From Peronospora farinosa (lineage: Eukaryota; Oomycota; Peronosporomycetes; Peronosporales; Peronosporaceae), in the NCBI GenBank assembly GCA_947646735.1, contig CANTFK010000811.1, positions 1 to 45,120 of the forward strand: a DNA stretch of 45,120 nucleotides, given 5' to 3'. Shown here piece by piece: positions 17,542-29,170 of the stretch. Each line of letters begins with the position of its first letter. The first letter of the stretch is position 1. The translations under genes were made by a program, and so were the position numbers. The notes under the pieces were generated by a model. The model did not search any database. It had not been told where the DNA came from and worked only from the letters and a program-made list of their open reading frames with translations.

Positions 17542-19791
17542 GTGACCTCTTCCAGTATTTTCTCCGGCGAACCCCCAGCACCTGGCCGTTTGTCTACCCC
17601 TCCACTGCCTGGACCTGACCCTGCCTTGGTTATTCCGACTGTAGATCTTGTCGGAGAGCCCCCCGATTATGCGAGTGTTACCCGGGCGTGGGAAGCGATC
17701 CATCTGGCGATGGAACGAGCCCAAGTTATGGAGACCCTTGCTGACAATCATAGGGCCCTCCAGCAGGCCTATCAGGCTGAGCATCGCCGGGCCCAAGACT
17801 TGCAGAGTCGCGTGGACGAGGTCGTTTGATTTGGCAAAGTTGATCTTCCCCGGATCGAGGCTCGAATTCGGAAGCTCGTCCGCGATCATGAAACCGACCA
17901 GCTAACCATTGCGGAATACCGAGATGCGCTCGCCACCCGGAAGGATTATCGGCTTGAAGTTGAAGCGTCTCGGTCCAAGATTCGGTACTGGAGGGGCCAG
18001 TATGAGGCCACGGTGACGAGCTTCACACTCCAGATAGAAGAGATGGAGGCCAAGTTGGATACCACCACGGCCGATCTTCGGTCCAATGTATCTCAAGTGT
18101 CACTACTTCGAGATGAGCTGGCCCGCTCTAAATCTCTCGTGAAGCAAGTCGCCTGCCAACGGGACCAACTCCAGAAACAGCTGACTGTAGCTCGGAGCGC
18201 CGCGGATAGATCTGCCTCGCCTAAGACTAAGGTCCCAGGACCTTCCAGGGCTAAAAGATCTCGGTCTCCTGCTGCCGAAGTTCCAGCCCCTTCCACATCG
18301 AAGAAGCGTCGGACCATCCGTGCACCAAGTTCTCCTGAAGACGAGTCCAGTAGCAGCGATGAGTCTCTGCTAGCGGCGATGGCTCGGTCACGTGCCTCTC
18401 GTCGTCGTGGTAGCCCGGTGACTTCCGTGGGGAAACCCGCTCCAGAGGTGGTGGACTTATCTCGTAAAACGACATCCGGCCCTTCTTCGACGTCCGTGGG
18501 ATCTACTGGGACACCCAAGTCCGGTCCTCTCCCAACATCGACGGAGTCCAAACCGGTGGGATCCACTGGGAGACCAAAAGTCAAGCCTCTTCCCAAACCG
18601 ACGGGGTCCACTGGGAAACCAACGTCCAAGTCTCTTCCTAAACCGGCGGGGTCCACTGGGAAACCAACGAAACCGGCGGGGTCCACTGGGAAACCAACGA
18701 AACCGGCGGGGTCCACCGGGAAACCAACGTCCAAGCCTCTTCTAAAAACGGCGGGGTCCACTGGGAAACCAACGAAACCGGCGGGGTCCACTGGGAAACC
18801 AACGTCCAAGCCTCTTCCTAAACCGGCGGGGTCCACTGGGAAACCAATGGCCAAGCCTCCTCCGGAAGTACAGACGTCACCTGCTGCTTCTTCCAGCTCG
18901 AAAAAGACGCCCACGCCTCATTCCGACCTGTTCATCCAGCTTTTCGTTCCTTCTGAGTCCGATACTGAGAGTCTCGACTCTGATGATCAAGGGGTGCCAG
19001 CATCCAAAGGTCCCGCCGGTTCTAACGCCTGGGGCCCATCCATTCCGGGATATGCCCAGCCAAGTGTGTTCAAGACCGAAGACGTTGCCCCATGGCCCGT
19101 CTCTATGGTGGGCCCCCTTGCGATCTCGCAATTAAGCGTGAAAGACCTGTGGTCCCGCATAACCCTTCCAGCTTCGTGGATGGGTCCGGGCCCCCCTTTA
19201 GACAAGAGATCTAAGGACCGCCTGGGTGAGACTAATAGTCTCGTAACGGAGTCTCAGCTCCGGCTGTTGATGAACTCGCGCCCATGGGAGCAGCAGACGA
19301 TGTCTGAGTATCCTCTCTCGTTCCCCGTAAACGGCTGATTTGTTGGACTGGTGGAGCTCCACGATGCCTACGTAGACGCATCGCGCCAGAGTTTGTGGGA
19401 GGACCGGCACCGTCTTTATTTCTCCATAGCTCTTCGTTCCGGCAGTGCGTACATCTCCCGCATTTACAACGCCAGGAAAAAACGACGGGCCAAGGCGACA
19501 CAGGCTTGGATGGGAGTGCTGAAGAAGGTCCTGCAGGGGATGGTAGCAGGTCACTGTGACTTGGACATCCTGCTGGACCCCTTCTTCCAGCCCGTTACCC
19601 CCACGCGTCAGCTGTCTTACTGGACCCCAAGGGTCAACCAGGAGAGCTCTCAACCGGGGCTTATGGCGGCGTTGCAGGTGGTGGATGATGTCGAACCGTG
19701 GCGCATCTTTTACCACAAGAACATCCACGAGCATCCCGCTTTCGGGGTTCCCCGTCTCCATGGCAAGTTTTCTCCACCCGACACCGCCTGA
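17542..19791 (+). pseudogene. Antisense ORF (aORF) of element B: coiled-coil, low-complexity and conserved C-terminal domain
   Basis: One plus-strand frame of 750 codons broken only by TGA at 17827-17829 and 19336-19338, both explicable by CGA to TGA. It starts next to the 3' LTR, opposite to gag-pol. The start codon appears mutated (GTG at 17542 where element C has ATG). Order: Pro-rich start; coiled-coil segments (about codons 50-215); a Ser/Pro/Lys-rich region with about nine GSTGKP(T) repeats (codons 310-435); acidic patch; conserved C-terminal domain with QSLWEDRHRLYFS, VAGHCDLDILLDPFFQP. The element C aORF shares the coiled coil, PW..PLSFP and the C-terminal motifs. No known function is recognised; a structural, RNA-binding or regulatory role is possible. 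Confidence 0.75.
18591..18850 (+). repeat. Short tandem repeats coding GSTGKP in aORF B
   Basis: Repeats of GCGGGGTCCACTGGGAAACC with spacers ACGAAACC or ACGTCCAAGCCTCTTCC(T)AAACC, in frame with the aORF. Unit length is 24 or 45 bp, multiples of three, so the frame is preserved through expansion, which suggests that it was under coding constraint. Confidence 0.8.
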
Positions 19792-20054
19792 GGGTTATCA
19801 CTAGCTTTAAGTGCATTCTTAATAAGCTGAGATAATGCCATTTCACCTCGAAATCCCTAGCACATTCTCGATTTTTCTCTTTGGTGCCATATCTTAGGTA
19901 GGTAGTCCCTCGGTGTCCTCTACAGATTAGCAATACTTCACTCTTCTTGTTCTGCTGCACTTCTCGAATACATGACTTGACCAATTTCTGTGCATGCAAC
20001 ACATACCACCTCCTTCTTGCATCATCTTGGCCTTCTCAAGACAAACTCTCCCCT
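19792..20054. other. Convergent gap between aORF and pol of element B
   Basis: 263 bp without a gene. The aORF stop (19789-19791) and the pol stop (20055) face each other, so transcripts of both strands would end or overlap here. No clear terminator was seen. Confidence 0.5.
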
Positions 20055-21782
20055 CTACTCCTCATGGCTCTGCATCACCTCAAAACGATTCCGAGTGACT
20101 TGCCTGCGTTCGTAGTCCTCAAGTAGTCCACCGCAATTGAGGTCCACCTCGTCTACCCACGACGGATCGGAGTATCCTTTCCACTGCACCAGGTATTCAC
20201 ATTGAATACGACCATACCGAGTTTTTCTTCCCATGCGCTTGTCAAGAATCATCTCCACTTCATACTCATTGTCTTCCAACTCCGCATCCCAGCTATCCTC
20301 TGGTAGCAGGGCTTCGTCAAAATCCACTCGATCTGTTTCGTCCACCACCAACACCGTATTTGGTCTGTCGGGATATTGCCGGACTAACTTCAACTGCGAA
20401 AAGTGCACCAACAGGTAAATGCGATAATCTGTTCCACTGATATTCAGGCGAGCTGCATGGTCCCCCACCATCTCTCGTACTCGGAATGGACCATGCCATA
20501 GGTGGGCCAATTTTCGGGCATAGCCTTCCTTGACCCGGTCTAAATACAACCACACCTGAGATTCTGCCTCAATCATGCTATCCGCCACATCTTCATTGTG
20601 GATCTCGGCTCGACTTTCCATTGCCGATCGCAATAACTCGTTGACTTGTTCCCTTGCCCGGCGATACTGTCGCTGTACGCCATATCGCCACCGGCGGGGG
20701 TCACCGTCACGCCGCCTGGTACTACCCAGCGGTATTGTGGCCTCCAACGTGCTTCGTGCGTCCCAACCATGCACCAGGTAGAATGGAGTCTCTTTTCGGA
20801 CCCGGTCCTGCGCCGTGTTCAGCGCAAATTTGAGCCGTTCCGCATATGCAGCCCAATCTCTTTGGTCCACCTCCGACACATACATCTTGATAGCTCGGGT
20901 GATCGTCTGTACCATCCTTTCCGCAGTTCCATTGGCCTGCGGCCGGTAGGCCATGGTGGCCCGCTGCTTTTGTCCAATCATGCGGTTAAAAGAGCGAAAA
21001 TTTTTTTACATGAAACTTAATTCTTTGTCGTGTCGAGTTGCCTAACTGGACCCAAACCTTCGAAATACACATTCTTCGTACCCTTCTGCCACGGTTTGGG
21101 CAGACCTCGACGAGCTGGCCTTAGCAATTACATAACCAGTAAACAGGTCCACCCATATCAACAGCTCCGTGTTTCCCTTAAACGACTTGGGCAACGATGG
21201 AATATGATCCATCGCGATGACCTGAAATGGGTAGGTTGCCCGAACATTACCTGGGGTCTTCCCTCGTAAGGTGGGTCCACCTTTTCCGGTCTCACAGTCG
21301 ACACAAGTACCAACGAAGCGCTGTACACTTCGAAACAACCCTCTCCAATGGAAATGCCTTCGTATCCGCTGGTATGTGCGGCCGATTCCTTGGTGTCCCC
21401 CTTCAAGACTCTTGTGGTAATGGTGCAGAAAATCTTGTTGTAGGCTTTCGGGTATCACTAGCCGGATCCACCCATCGCGATCCTCTTCAGCTGTCCCCAT
21501 ACCCGGGCAATACAATAGAAGTCCGTCCTCATCCAAAGCGTAATTCGTCTCGATCTTGCCGCATGCCAACGCCACTTCTGCGGGTAAACCGCTCCATTCA
21601 CCCCGTAAATAGATCTTCAAATCCCGTATCCACATTTTTTCGTCTTGGGCAGCCGAAACTCGCTCAATTCGTATCCGTTGCACCACCTCTTCTTGCACAA
21701 CCTCTGTCGGCATCCTGGACCGGACCCGAGACCTCGTGACAGCCGTAATTCGCATTGCTGGGCTGGGATTCTTGGGTACCAA
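20055..21782 (-). pseudogene. Element B integrase with C-terminal chromodomain
   Basis: On the minus strand: the H2C2 zinc-binding region (HHYHKSLEGGHQGIGRTY ... CVDCETG), catalytic core with first Asp in AMDHIPSLPKSFKGN, second in RHDKE, and Glu in GTAERMVQT, then LHFALNT-like and KEGYARKLAHLWHGPFRV segments. The chromodomain (YLVQWKGYSDPSWV) is near the end, and the protein ends NRFEVMQSHEE. Two stops lie between 21042 and 20981, in the middle of the core. The chromodomain would guide insertion to marked chromatin. The motif QWKGYSDPSW keeps aromatic residues typical of methyl-lysine readers. Confidence 0.88.
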
Positions 21783-22805
21783 GAGTTCAGGCAGACGATA
21801 AATCTCTTCGAGGTCTTTCCTCTCTTCCTCAGGTAATTTATCGACACCTTGTTGCTGATGCAGGGCCGCGTTAGCGAGACGGTCTGCAATCTGGTTACAT
21901 TAACGCTTTATGTGTAGAAACTCGTGAACGGGCCAGGACCTGAGTTTTTTCAGGGCCTTCGCCCGTCGTACTGTCAGGCCCTGCGCCTTACACTCGATTT
22001 CTCCTCGCATCTGTCGCACGACCAGGTTAGAATCTCCACACACTACTAGACGTCTACGCTCCAGGTTCTCCAGTAGAAGGAAGCCCAACAATAGGCCTTC
22101 ATACTCTGCCTCATTTACTGTAGCTTCAGTCAAATACCGGGAAGCAGCGGCGACTACCGTCCATTCCGGAAGTTGCCACACAATAGGACTGCAGGCTCCT
22201 CCCCCACGCTTAACTCGTGCAGACCCATCAAAACTGACCACGTACAAGACTTCCTCAGGTTCGACTGTAGGAGGAACCACCGTGATAGCTTGGCGCGGAT
22301 GTCTCTTGGGGGCGATTGAAGATAGAATAGAGTCCACATTTTCGCGAGGCGTAATGCTTGCCGCTAATGTTCCCAGTATTTCATCTTCGCCGCGCGTACA
22401 CTTGACCACTTCTAGCGTCCATTGAGACAGGAGTGCAGCCCAGTTTCCCAGGCGACCTTGTAGACCCGGTGACCGGACTATCCACGCCAGCGGTGAGTGT
22501 CGGGTCAAGACCTTGATAGGTCGGGTGACCAGTGACGTGTAGCAAAGGTCTAGTATTCGCAATAGCGCCAGCACTTCCTTGTTCACCAGCCCATAGTTGA
22601 TCTCGTTTGGCTTCAAAGTCCGACTCGTGAAAGTTACCGGCATATACACCCCTTCATATTCCTGCACCAGGGATGCCGAGATGGCCCACTCGCTAGCATA
22701 GACAATAATGACGGGTTCCCGGTCTGGATCAAAATGGCGGAGGATTGGGGCAGTGGCGATCTTATTCTTTAACATATAGCAAATGCTACCTGCACCCGGG
22801 CCCAT
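21617..22805 (-). pseudogene. Element B dual RNase H (degenerate Ty3 type, then archaeal type)
   Basis: The first RNase H keeps the fold but lost catalytic acids: VYASEWAIS has Tyr where Asp is expected and LTRHSPLAW has Arg where Asp is expected. After a linker a second RNase H follows with all acids visible: FDGSARV, NEAEYEGLLLGF, CGDSNLVVRQMRG and IADRLAN. A TAA at 21898-21900 interrupts between the third and fourth acid. The first domain probably acts only as a connection domain and the second removes the RNA strand. This arrangement is known for Tat-type plant elements and reported in oomycetes. Confidence 0.85.
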
Positions 22806-25201
22806 CGGTCCTCCTCCTGGTCATCTCCCTGTATGTTCCCAGTCCTGCTTATCCGGTTTCGTAATACGTGGTAATCCACTTCCCTTAGTTCGTACAGGAT
22901 GGATGCATAAATGGCGTAGTCCTCCAGGAACCGACTGTAATAGTTAAGACTCCCGAGAAACGACTGCATAGCTTTCAGGGTAGTGGGCAACGGTAAGTCC
23001 ACCAAGGACTGAAGGTCCTTAGGGTGGGCCTCCAGCCCTTCCGCTGATAATTGGTGGCCAAGGTAATCTACCTTTTGACAGCCCCATGAGCTCTTAACCG
23101 CGCTGATCGATAAGTTTCACTTGTCACACACCTCCAAAAGTCGTTCCACTTTCACGCATAAGTCATCCCATGACTCCGAGGTCACCAAAATGTCGTCGAT
23201 ACAGGACCTACGTCCTAATATAGACTTCTTGAGGTCTCCCTCTGGATGGCCCACCTCGAACAGGTCCTCTGGTTTGTCAGAGCCCGGCTCGGAGGAAATC
23301 GTAAGAAACCCATATAAAGCATTATCCAACAGCCGCTGATAGATCTGCGGCGCATTCTTCAGTCCAAACGGCATTCGTCTCCACTCAAAAAGTCCGAGCG
23401 TGGTTACAAACGCCGAGATTAAACGGGCTCGTTCGGTTATACTGACCACCCAAAAACCGCTAGCCATATCCAGTGAGCAGTACCACATGGCCTTATCTAG
23501 GTCTTCCAACAACTCATTCACGAGAGGCATAGGATATACCATAAGCCGCGTTAAATCATTCACCATCCGGTAGTCAATGCACAGCCTTATATCCACCCCA
23601 TTCTTCTTAACAATAATTACAATTGGACTGGCCCATGGGGAGGTGGAATGCTGGATTATCTTGGATGACAAGAGGCCTTTTATCAGGTCTGCCAGCTTCT
23701 CCCTAAATTGAGGGGCCACCTTCCGTACCCGTTGGGCGATTGGCCGTGCGTTACCAACATCAATGTCGCACACTGCTCCTCGAGCCGCCGGGGGTAATGC
23801 ATTACCTTTTCCCATCAGCAAATGTCGTTTTCTCCATATAATCTGGCGGAGGCGGTCTACCTCCTTCTTTGAGGTATCACCGGGGTCTGGGATCTGGATG
23901 TCTTCCAACATAACTTCGTTTGTAGATGGGATGACCTCAGGGATAACAGACCAATTTTTGTCGATATCTTCGGCACATAAATCTCCACTCTCGTGAACAC
24001 AGACTTGGTCATCAGGAGTATTTACTTCAGCCTTGATGACCGGTGGACCCTCTGCTGGGTGGTCCGGTGGACCCTCCTCTGGGTGGACCGGTGGACCCTT
24101 CTCTGGGTGGACCGGTGGACCCTCCTCTGGGTGGACCTGTGGACCCTCCTCTGGGTAGACCCTCTCCATGTCGGTCCTATCCTTCGATGATACTTCGTTG
24201 CCCACGCTAGCTCTGGATGGTTGACCTCTATCGAGGGACTCCCCTCCAGACTCCTGATCTGATGGTAATGACTCAGGGTCCCTCATAACAGACTCGTGCA
24301 CCGCGTTAATCACTGGCACTTGTGTCCCCGTCCGTAGCAACATTTTATGTGGAGTCGCGTACTGAGGTTTCTCGACCATCGGACCTTGGTATACTTCTTC
24401 TTGAGTGGTCTCTGCATCTTCCTCGTCGGTGGTTGCTTGGTAGGCTAGATTTTTCCATTCAGCGTACCTCCTAGAACCCACTGACACAAACCCTTGGGCC
24501 CGGGGAACCCGGTCCTTAGCCAGCCATGTGCCCAGCTTGGTATCCTCGTGTAAGATCAGGTCCTTGTCACTCACATTGGTGACCCTCAAAAATTGGCGAT
24601 GTCCATGTCCTTGAGTCATCGTAGTTACCCATCTGTCTCCACGGGTCATCCATAATTTCCACTGGTCCGACGTAACCTTCTTCAGCGGAACCTCGACATA
24701 TTTTGTTGCCGGTAAATTCACGTACTGGCCCAATTTTACCTCAGAAATATGGCCACTATACAAGGTCTTGCGACCTGTCAGCTGGATTCGAACTTCGTCT
24801 GGCAAGCAAATAGTTCCGTCCGCCATGTCCAAACGAATTCCAGCTGGCACCATAAAGTCCATTCCTAGTAGCACATCCTGGCCGGCCATGGACCCGACCC
24901 ACACATTGAAGAAGTATACTAATACACCATTCAACGTTATCTTGATCTTCGTTCGCCCTTCCGTGGTGTAAACTGCTTCTCCAATGCCCACGCACTCTTG
25001 TTTTTCGCTTGTGTTAATCTGACAGCCTACCTTACGAGCAAAGGCGATATCCAAAATAGATATCTCGGCACCAGAATCAAACAGTAGATTCGCACGAATA
25101 TTGTTAACTTTCCCAGAGGCCTTGGCTTGCTTAAACCACTTTCCTGGGGCATGGTGTTTCCAGTATCCTCTTGACTCTTCCGGCAATAAATCCAATGTCA
25201 T
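22770..25201 (-). pseudogene. Element B protease and reverse transcriptase
   Basis: Starts at ATG 25201. Retropepsin site LLFDSGAEISILD at about residue 40; then GMDFMVPAG. A linker contains six VHPEEGPP-type repeats (about 24040-24160). RT motifs: STSPWASPIVIIVKKNG, DIRLCIDYRMVN, motif A CSLDMASGFWVV, motif B RMPFGLKNAPQIYQRL, motif C SCIDDILV (YIDD changed to CIDD). About 40 residues are inserted between motifs B and C, also seen in element C. TGA at 23117-23119 replaces a Trp position. A frameshift near 22775 precedes RNase H. Confidence 0.88.
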
Positions 25202-25398
25202 CTTAGTCTCTCCTCAAGAATAAAGATGAGGTATACATGCATTGGCCACAGCAGTAAAAGAATTAATGCAAAAGCCCGATGTATTTCCAATTAATGCATC
25301 CAACTTATTTACCTTCTTCACGGGGTGTTTCTCCACAAACGCATAAATGCAACAATTAGAACGCCCGGCTCGTACCAGATTCAAACCTGGCGAGCGTT
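25202..25398 (-). other. gag-pol junction of element B
   Basis: About 197 bp between the gag stop (25399-25401, minus TAG) and the pol ATG at 25201. No strong signal was found for frameshifting or readthrough. The frame differs between the two, so pol may be made by reinitiation, or the junction is altered. Confidence 0.4.
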
Positions 25399-27884
25399 CT
25401 AATTTAACATCTTCTCCGCCGCCTCGGGCAGCTGCCCCGCGTGTTTGTTCGGGTTGTACCACTGGCGAATCAGATTGTAGAACTCTTCCATCGGGCACTT
25501 GCCGACGTCATGAACTTTGCCACAACCGCGACACACAAACAGGCAGTGGTCACCTGGGTGACCCTTCCTTCTACATCACTCGCAAACGAGTCGCTTCCAA
25601 CAGTCCAGATCCACATGCTTCCTAGATCCGCAATGAGTACACTTTGTCGCGGGTGGCCCTGGGACTACCTTTTGCCCCGGTCCCTCTGCCATAAGTCGAC
25701 TTCGGTCTGGATCTGGGTCCTGATGGTCCTGGGGGTCATCTGCGTTCCTCACCCTACCAGTGTAAGGTTTACTCGCCGCCGCATAAATTCTTCTGAGGTC
25801 ACCTTCTCCCTCAGACCCACTGGAGCTGGACCCTTGGTCATTTTCACTTTCAGAAGTGGCTCGGATGACTTGGACGGGTCTCCTCAGCTGACTCTTGGTG
25901 TGGTCTGGAGTGGTTGGGGCCTTCTGGCGAAACTTGCTGGACCCGAACAAGACCCTTCCTTGACGCGTCTTCGCTCTCTGACGAGCAGCAGGACTTCCTC
26001 CAGGTCATCTGCATCAGAAAGTCTGAGCAATGTAAGCTTATCCGCTAATTTTCGATCATCCAAGATTTCCACGTAATGGTCCACGTGTTCACGCTTTACA
26101 CTGGGGGGTCCACCCTTAATATCTAGCTTGGCCCTGAGCCCCGCCACGTTCAAACGGTACAGATATTCCAAGGGTGACTCGTCGGTTCTCTTTCTGGCGT
26201 GATAATATTGTCGGGCCACCGACACCCCCAAGCCGCAAAATTGTGCTTGGAACTCTCGCAGCAGCAGTTTCCAATCAACGTGCACTGTTCGACCCAGCTG
26301 TCGATACCAATTCTGAGCTGGACCTGTGAGCAGGGACCCAAAGATGAGACACTTCTCGCTGTCTGGTGCCTGGTCTCGGAGGAAAGCCGTCTTTACCTTA
26401 GTGCTCCAGCTTCTGGCACGATCTTCATCGTGGTCCCTTCCGCTAAATTCCCTTAGATCCGACGAGGCCGATACCCTAATGTGTGGAACAACAGTAGGGG
26501 GTCCTCCTGCCGTAGCCGTGGCCACAGTCGCTCGCGCTGAGGTCATCGGGAACGCCAAGTCATCTGGGTCGTATTCATCATGGGTTGACCCCACAGATTC
26601 CATGTCTACATCAGGGATATCGCCTAGTGGTCCTAGGCGCTCAATCCGCTGGGAGGACCTGGGGTGAACTGGCCCTTGACCCCTCGTGGTGTGTCCCCTG
26701 TCCACTGCAACTTTTGTGGAGCCTTGCTCTTCAAGGAACTTGGTCATCGCCTTATCAAAGTACGACTGGAGCGCGCTAGGGGAAACTGACTCAGCCTTTG
26801 TTTCCTAGTCTGTTTTTGTCCCCATCAACCTTGGCTCCACTTTGCACCGGGCTTCCGTCTCCTCCTGTGCTTGGCGCTGGACCCATGGGGTTGCTGTGTC
26901 CATATGACCAGCTTCACGAATTCGTGCTTCCAACAACGCTGCACCAGCTGAACCCAGTTGCATTCAGTCCACCGTATCCATAAGGGCCGACATCATAGAT
27001 GAGGTGGCCGATTCATATTGAGACCTTGGTGACCATTCACCGAGTGACCCAGCAGGAGAGCCCACACCAGGATCCACTACTTCTCCATCTTGACGGGGTA
27101 CTTCCTTTGGGGGGAACTCCCCCACTAACGTCTTGAGGTGACCATGCAGGGTCACTAAGGTCTTCTTCAAGGTCTCGAACCCGAAATCGAAGAGGGTCTC
27201 AGCAGTAAAGTTCCAAGCAGCCATCCCAGCTTCATGTAGTAGATTCATTACGGCCTTGAGGACCTCCAGGTCTGTGGTCGTGGTGGGAAGAGCCGTTATC
27301 GGACCGTGGACCTGGTCCAGAAGCTTGACCTTGAGCGCCTTCATCACCGGGTCCTTTCGGAGAAACTTCTTCAATTTATTCCGATGATAGGCTTCTTCCA
27401 AATCTTCTTCTGTCCAGTCCTTACTGGCCGCGCCTTGGCTCTCTCCCGACTCGTCCGTCGTGTCTCCGCCTCTCGGTGTCTTCAACTTGGTATGCTTCTG
27501 CTTCTTTTGCTGCTTGTTCTTGGGCACCTTTGGCTCTTGAGTGGTAGGTTGGGAGACTTGCTTCGGGGTCCCTTGTTTTTTAGCTTATGCTGTCAAACTT
27601 GGGACCCCTGGACCATAATATTGATTATGGCCCATGTTGTCTTCTTCAACGAAGACATAAGGGGGAGGATTTGGTGGTTTTTCTTCATATTCCACCTTGA
27701 CCTCAATAGCAGAGCTCCTCCTCGGGCTCTGCAGGTCCTCCGATCCTTCTTCCTTCTTGATCACTGGCGATCCGGTTTCCAGTGTCTTGGTTGTCCCTTG
27801 GTCTATCTTGACCGATGTCTTTTCTTCTTCGTGGGACTCACGGTGAAATCCTGCGTCTCCCGAAGATCCGGGCACGCGCACCAT
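25399..27884 (-). pseudogene. Element B gag with three zinc knuckles
   Basis: An in-frame ATG at 27884 overlaps the primer binding site and may be the start. The frame is broken by TAA at 27585-27587, two stops between 26964 and 26747, a frameshift near 25940 and TGA at 25576-25578. The N-terminal part is Lys- and Glu-rich. The capsid-like gag domain lies at 26747-25940 (FIF-like core, TGPAQNWYRQLGRTVHVDW, YYHARKRTDESPLEYLYRL). Then three knuckles: CTHCGSRKHVDLDC, C.RCRRKGHPGDHC and CRGCGKVHDVGKC. Three knuckles are unusual, since one or two are the norm. Confidence 0.82.
27866..27883 (-). other. Element B primer binding site
   Basis: The minus strand reads TGGTGCGCGTGCCCGGAT, one base after the 5' LTR end (27885). 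It would pair with a tRNA ending in ATCCGGGCACGCGCACCA, a plausible T-stem plus acceptor 3' half with CCA. The tRNA species was not identified. It overlaps the putative gag ATG. Confidence 0.72.
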
Positions 27885-29170
27885 TGTGGTGGAGTGGATT
27901 CTCAAACAACGTAGGAGATCCACAAACACACACAGCGCCGGACTGCCGACTTACGGAGGGGGTACCCCGATACCGTGTCGTGTTGGCCTTGGGTATCACC
28001 TTGTGTACCCGTCGGCTTGGCTGGTCTTGCTCCTCGTTAGACGCAGAAGACTTAAAAACTTGGTCTTTGTATAAGACTTGGACTTGGTGGTCCCCGAGTG
28101 GATATACTTCACTTGGGACCGGGTTTCTTGGGCTCAATCGACTTATTCGAGAGCGATGCACCTGGTACTATGTACCCCTTTGGTGGCTGACTGTTCTTGG
28201 TCCTTGGACCCCTTTGTGTTCTTCCCCGTAGGGAAACCGCTTCCTGTAGCGGGTCGTAGAGTGTTGACACTTACTTGACACCTCAGGCCAACTATCCTGA
28301 GGTTCAACTTGCGTTGCTTGAGCCGTCTAACACCTGCTGGACGTCGGGGGGCCAAAGGGTATCCCGCCCGGAAGAGGTGTAGCGACGGAGAAGCTTAGGA
28401 GGGGCGCTTAAAGCTGCCACGTGTAATGCAAATTCGAGTGTGTTTATTTATCTTATACCTTGTATGCTTTTCTTGCCTAACCCTAACCCTTTGATCTGGA
28501 AAGTGCCACGTGCCGACTCTTGGAGGAAGGACTGGCTCCTTGGTACCCTGTACTTTCTGTAATCTTCAATATTCTGTGTACCGGTTCTGCACCCTCGGAC
28601 ATTGGGCCCTGGTACCCCTGGGCCTCGGTACCCTGGGCCCCGGTACCCTGGCACCCCTAGGCCCCTGGGCCCCGGTACCCTGGTAACCTTAGGCCCCGGT
28701 ACCCTGGTACCCTTAGGCCCCTGGGCCCCGGCACCCTGGTACCCCTAGGCCCCGTACCCTGGCACCCCTAGGCTAGTATCCTGGTACCCCTGGGCCCCTG
28801 TTACCTGGGGTTCGCATGTTGCCTGGGGTCCACATGTTACCTGGGGTCCACCTGTCACCTGAGGTCCACCGGTCACCTGGGTCCAGCTGTTGTTTGGGTC
28901 AACCTGTTGCCTGGGGTCCACCGGTCACCTGGGTCCACCTGTTGTCTGGGACCCACCTGTTACCTGGGGTCAACTTAAGCTGTCCTAGCAGCACTGGTCC
29001 TTTGGTCTGTAGTGTAGGGCATCCTAGTATCTTCTCCGAACTCGGGACCTTGGACCAGTTCGGGACCCTGGTCACTCCCTGTCACTCATTCAAGAGAGTG
29101 ACCGAGATCTTTCCCGCCAGTTATTATAATAACTACGAAGGGCCCCCCATTTCTCTGGCACTTCTCCACA
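27885..29170 (-). repeat. Element B 5' LTR (right)
   Basis: 1286 bp, nearly identical to the left LTR in the first 575 bp. The difference in length lies in the tandem GGTACCCTGG region (about 28466-28800), where this copy has an additional non-repeat segment and more units. Conserved palindrome GGGGTACCCC is at 27959-27968. Confidence 0.92.

Larger units (their letters stand above)
16333..29170 (-). mobile_element. Ty3/gypsy element B, complete, inserted in element A
   Basis: LTRs 16333-17405 and 27885-29170, 4-bp duplication TTAT, gag-pol on the minus strand (27884 to 20055), and a long antisense frame on the plus strand (17542-19791) between the end of pol and the 3' LTR. Minus-strand domain order is gag with three zinc knuckles, protease, RT, degenerate RNase H, archaeal-type RNase H, integrase, chromodomain. 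Extra RNase H domains are described for plant Tat and for oomycete Ty3/gypsy lineages. Gag-pol has several stops and two frameshifts, so it is not autonomous now. Confidence 0.93.

Noticed and set aside
18093..18914. Minus-strand frame of 273 codons opposite to aORF B
   Set aside because: Mirror of the GSTGKP repeats (Gly/Val/Asp/Pro-rich); absent from element C, while the plus-strand frame is conserved.
28476..28490. CCTAACCCTAACCCT in the right LTR of B as an interstitial telomere
   Set aside because: Only two units and of the six-base type, not the CCCTAAA of this genome; probably chance.
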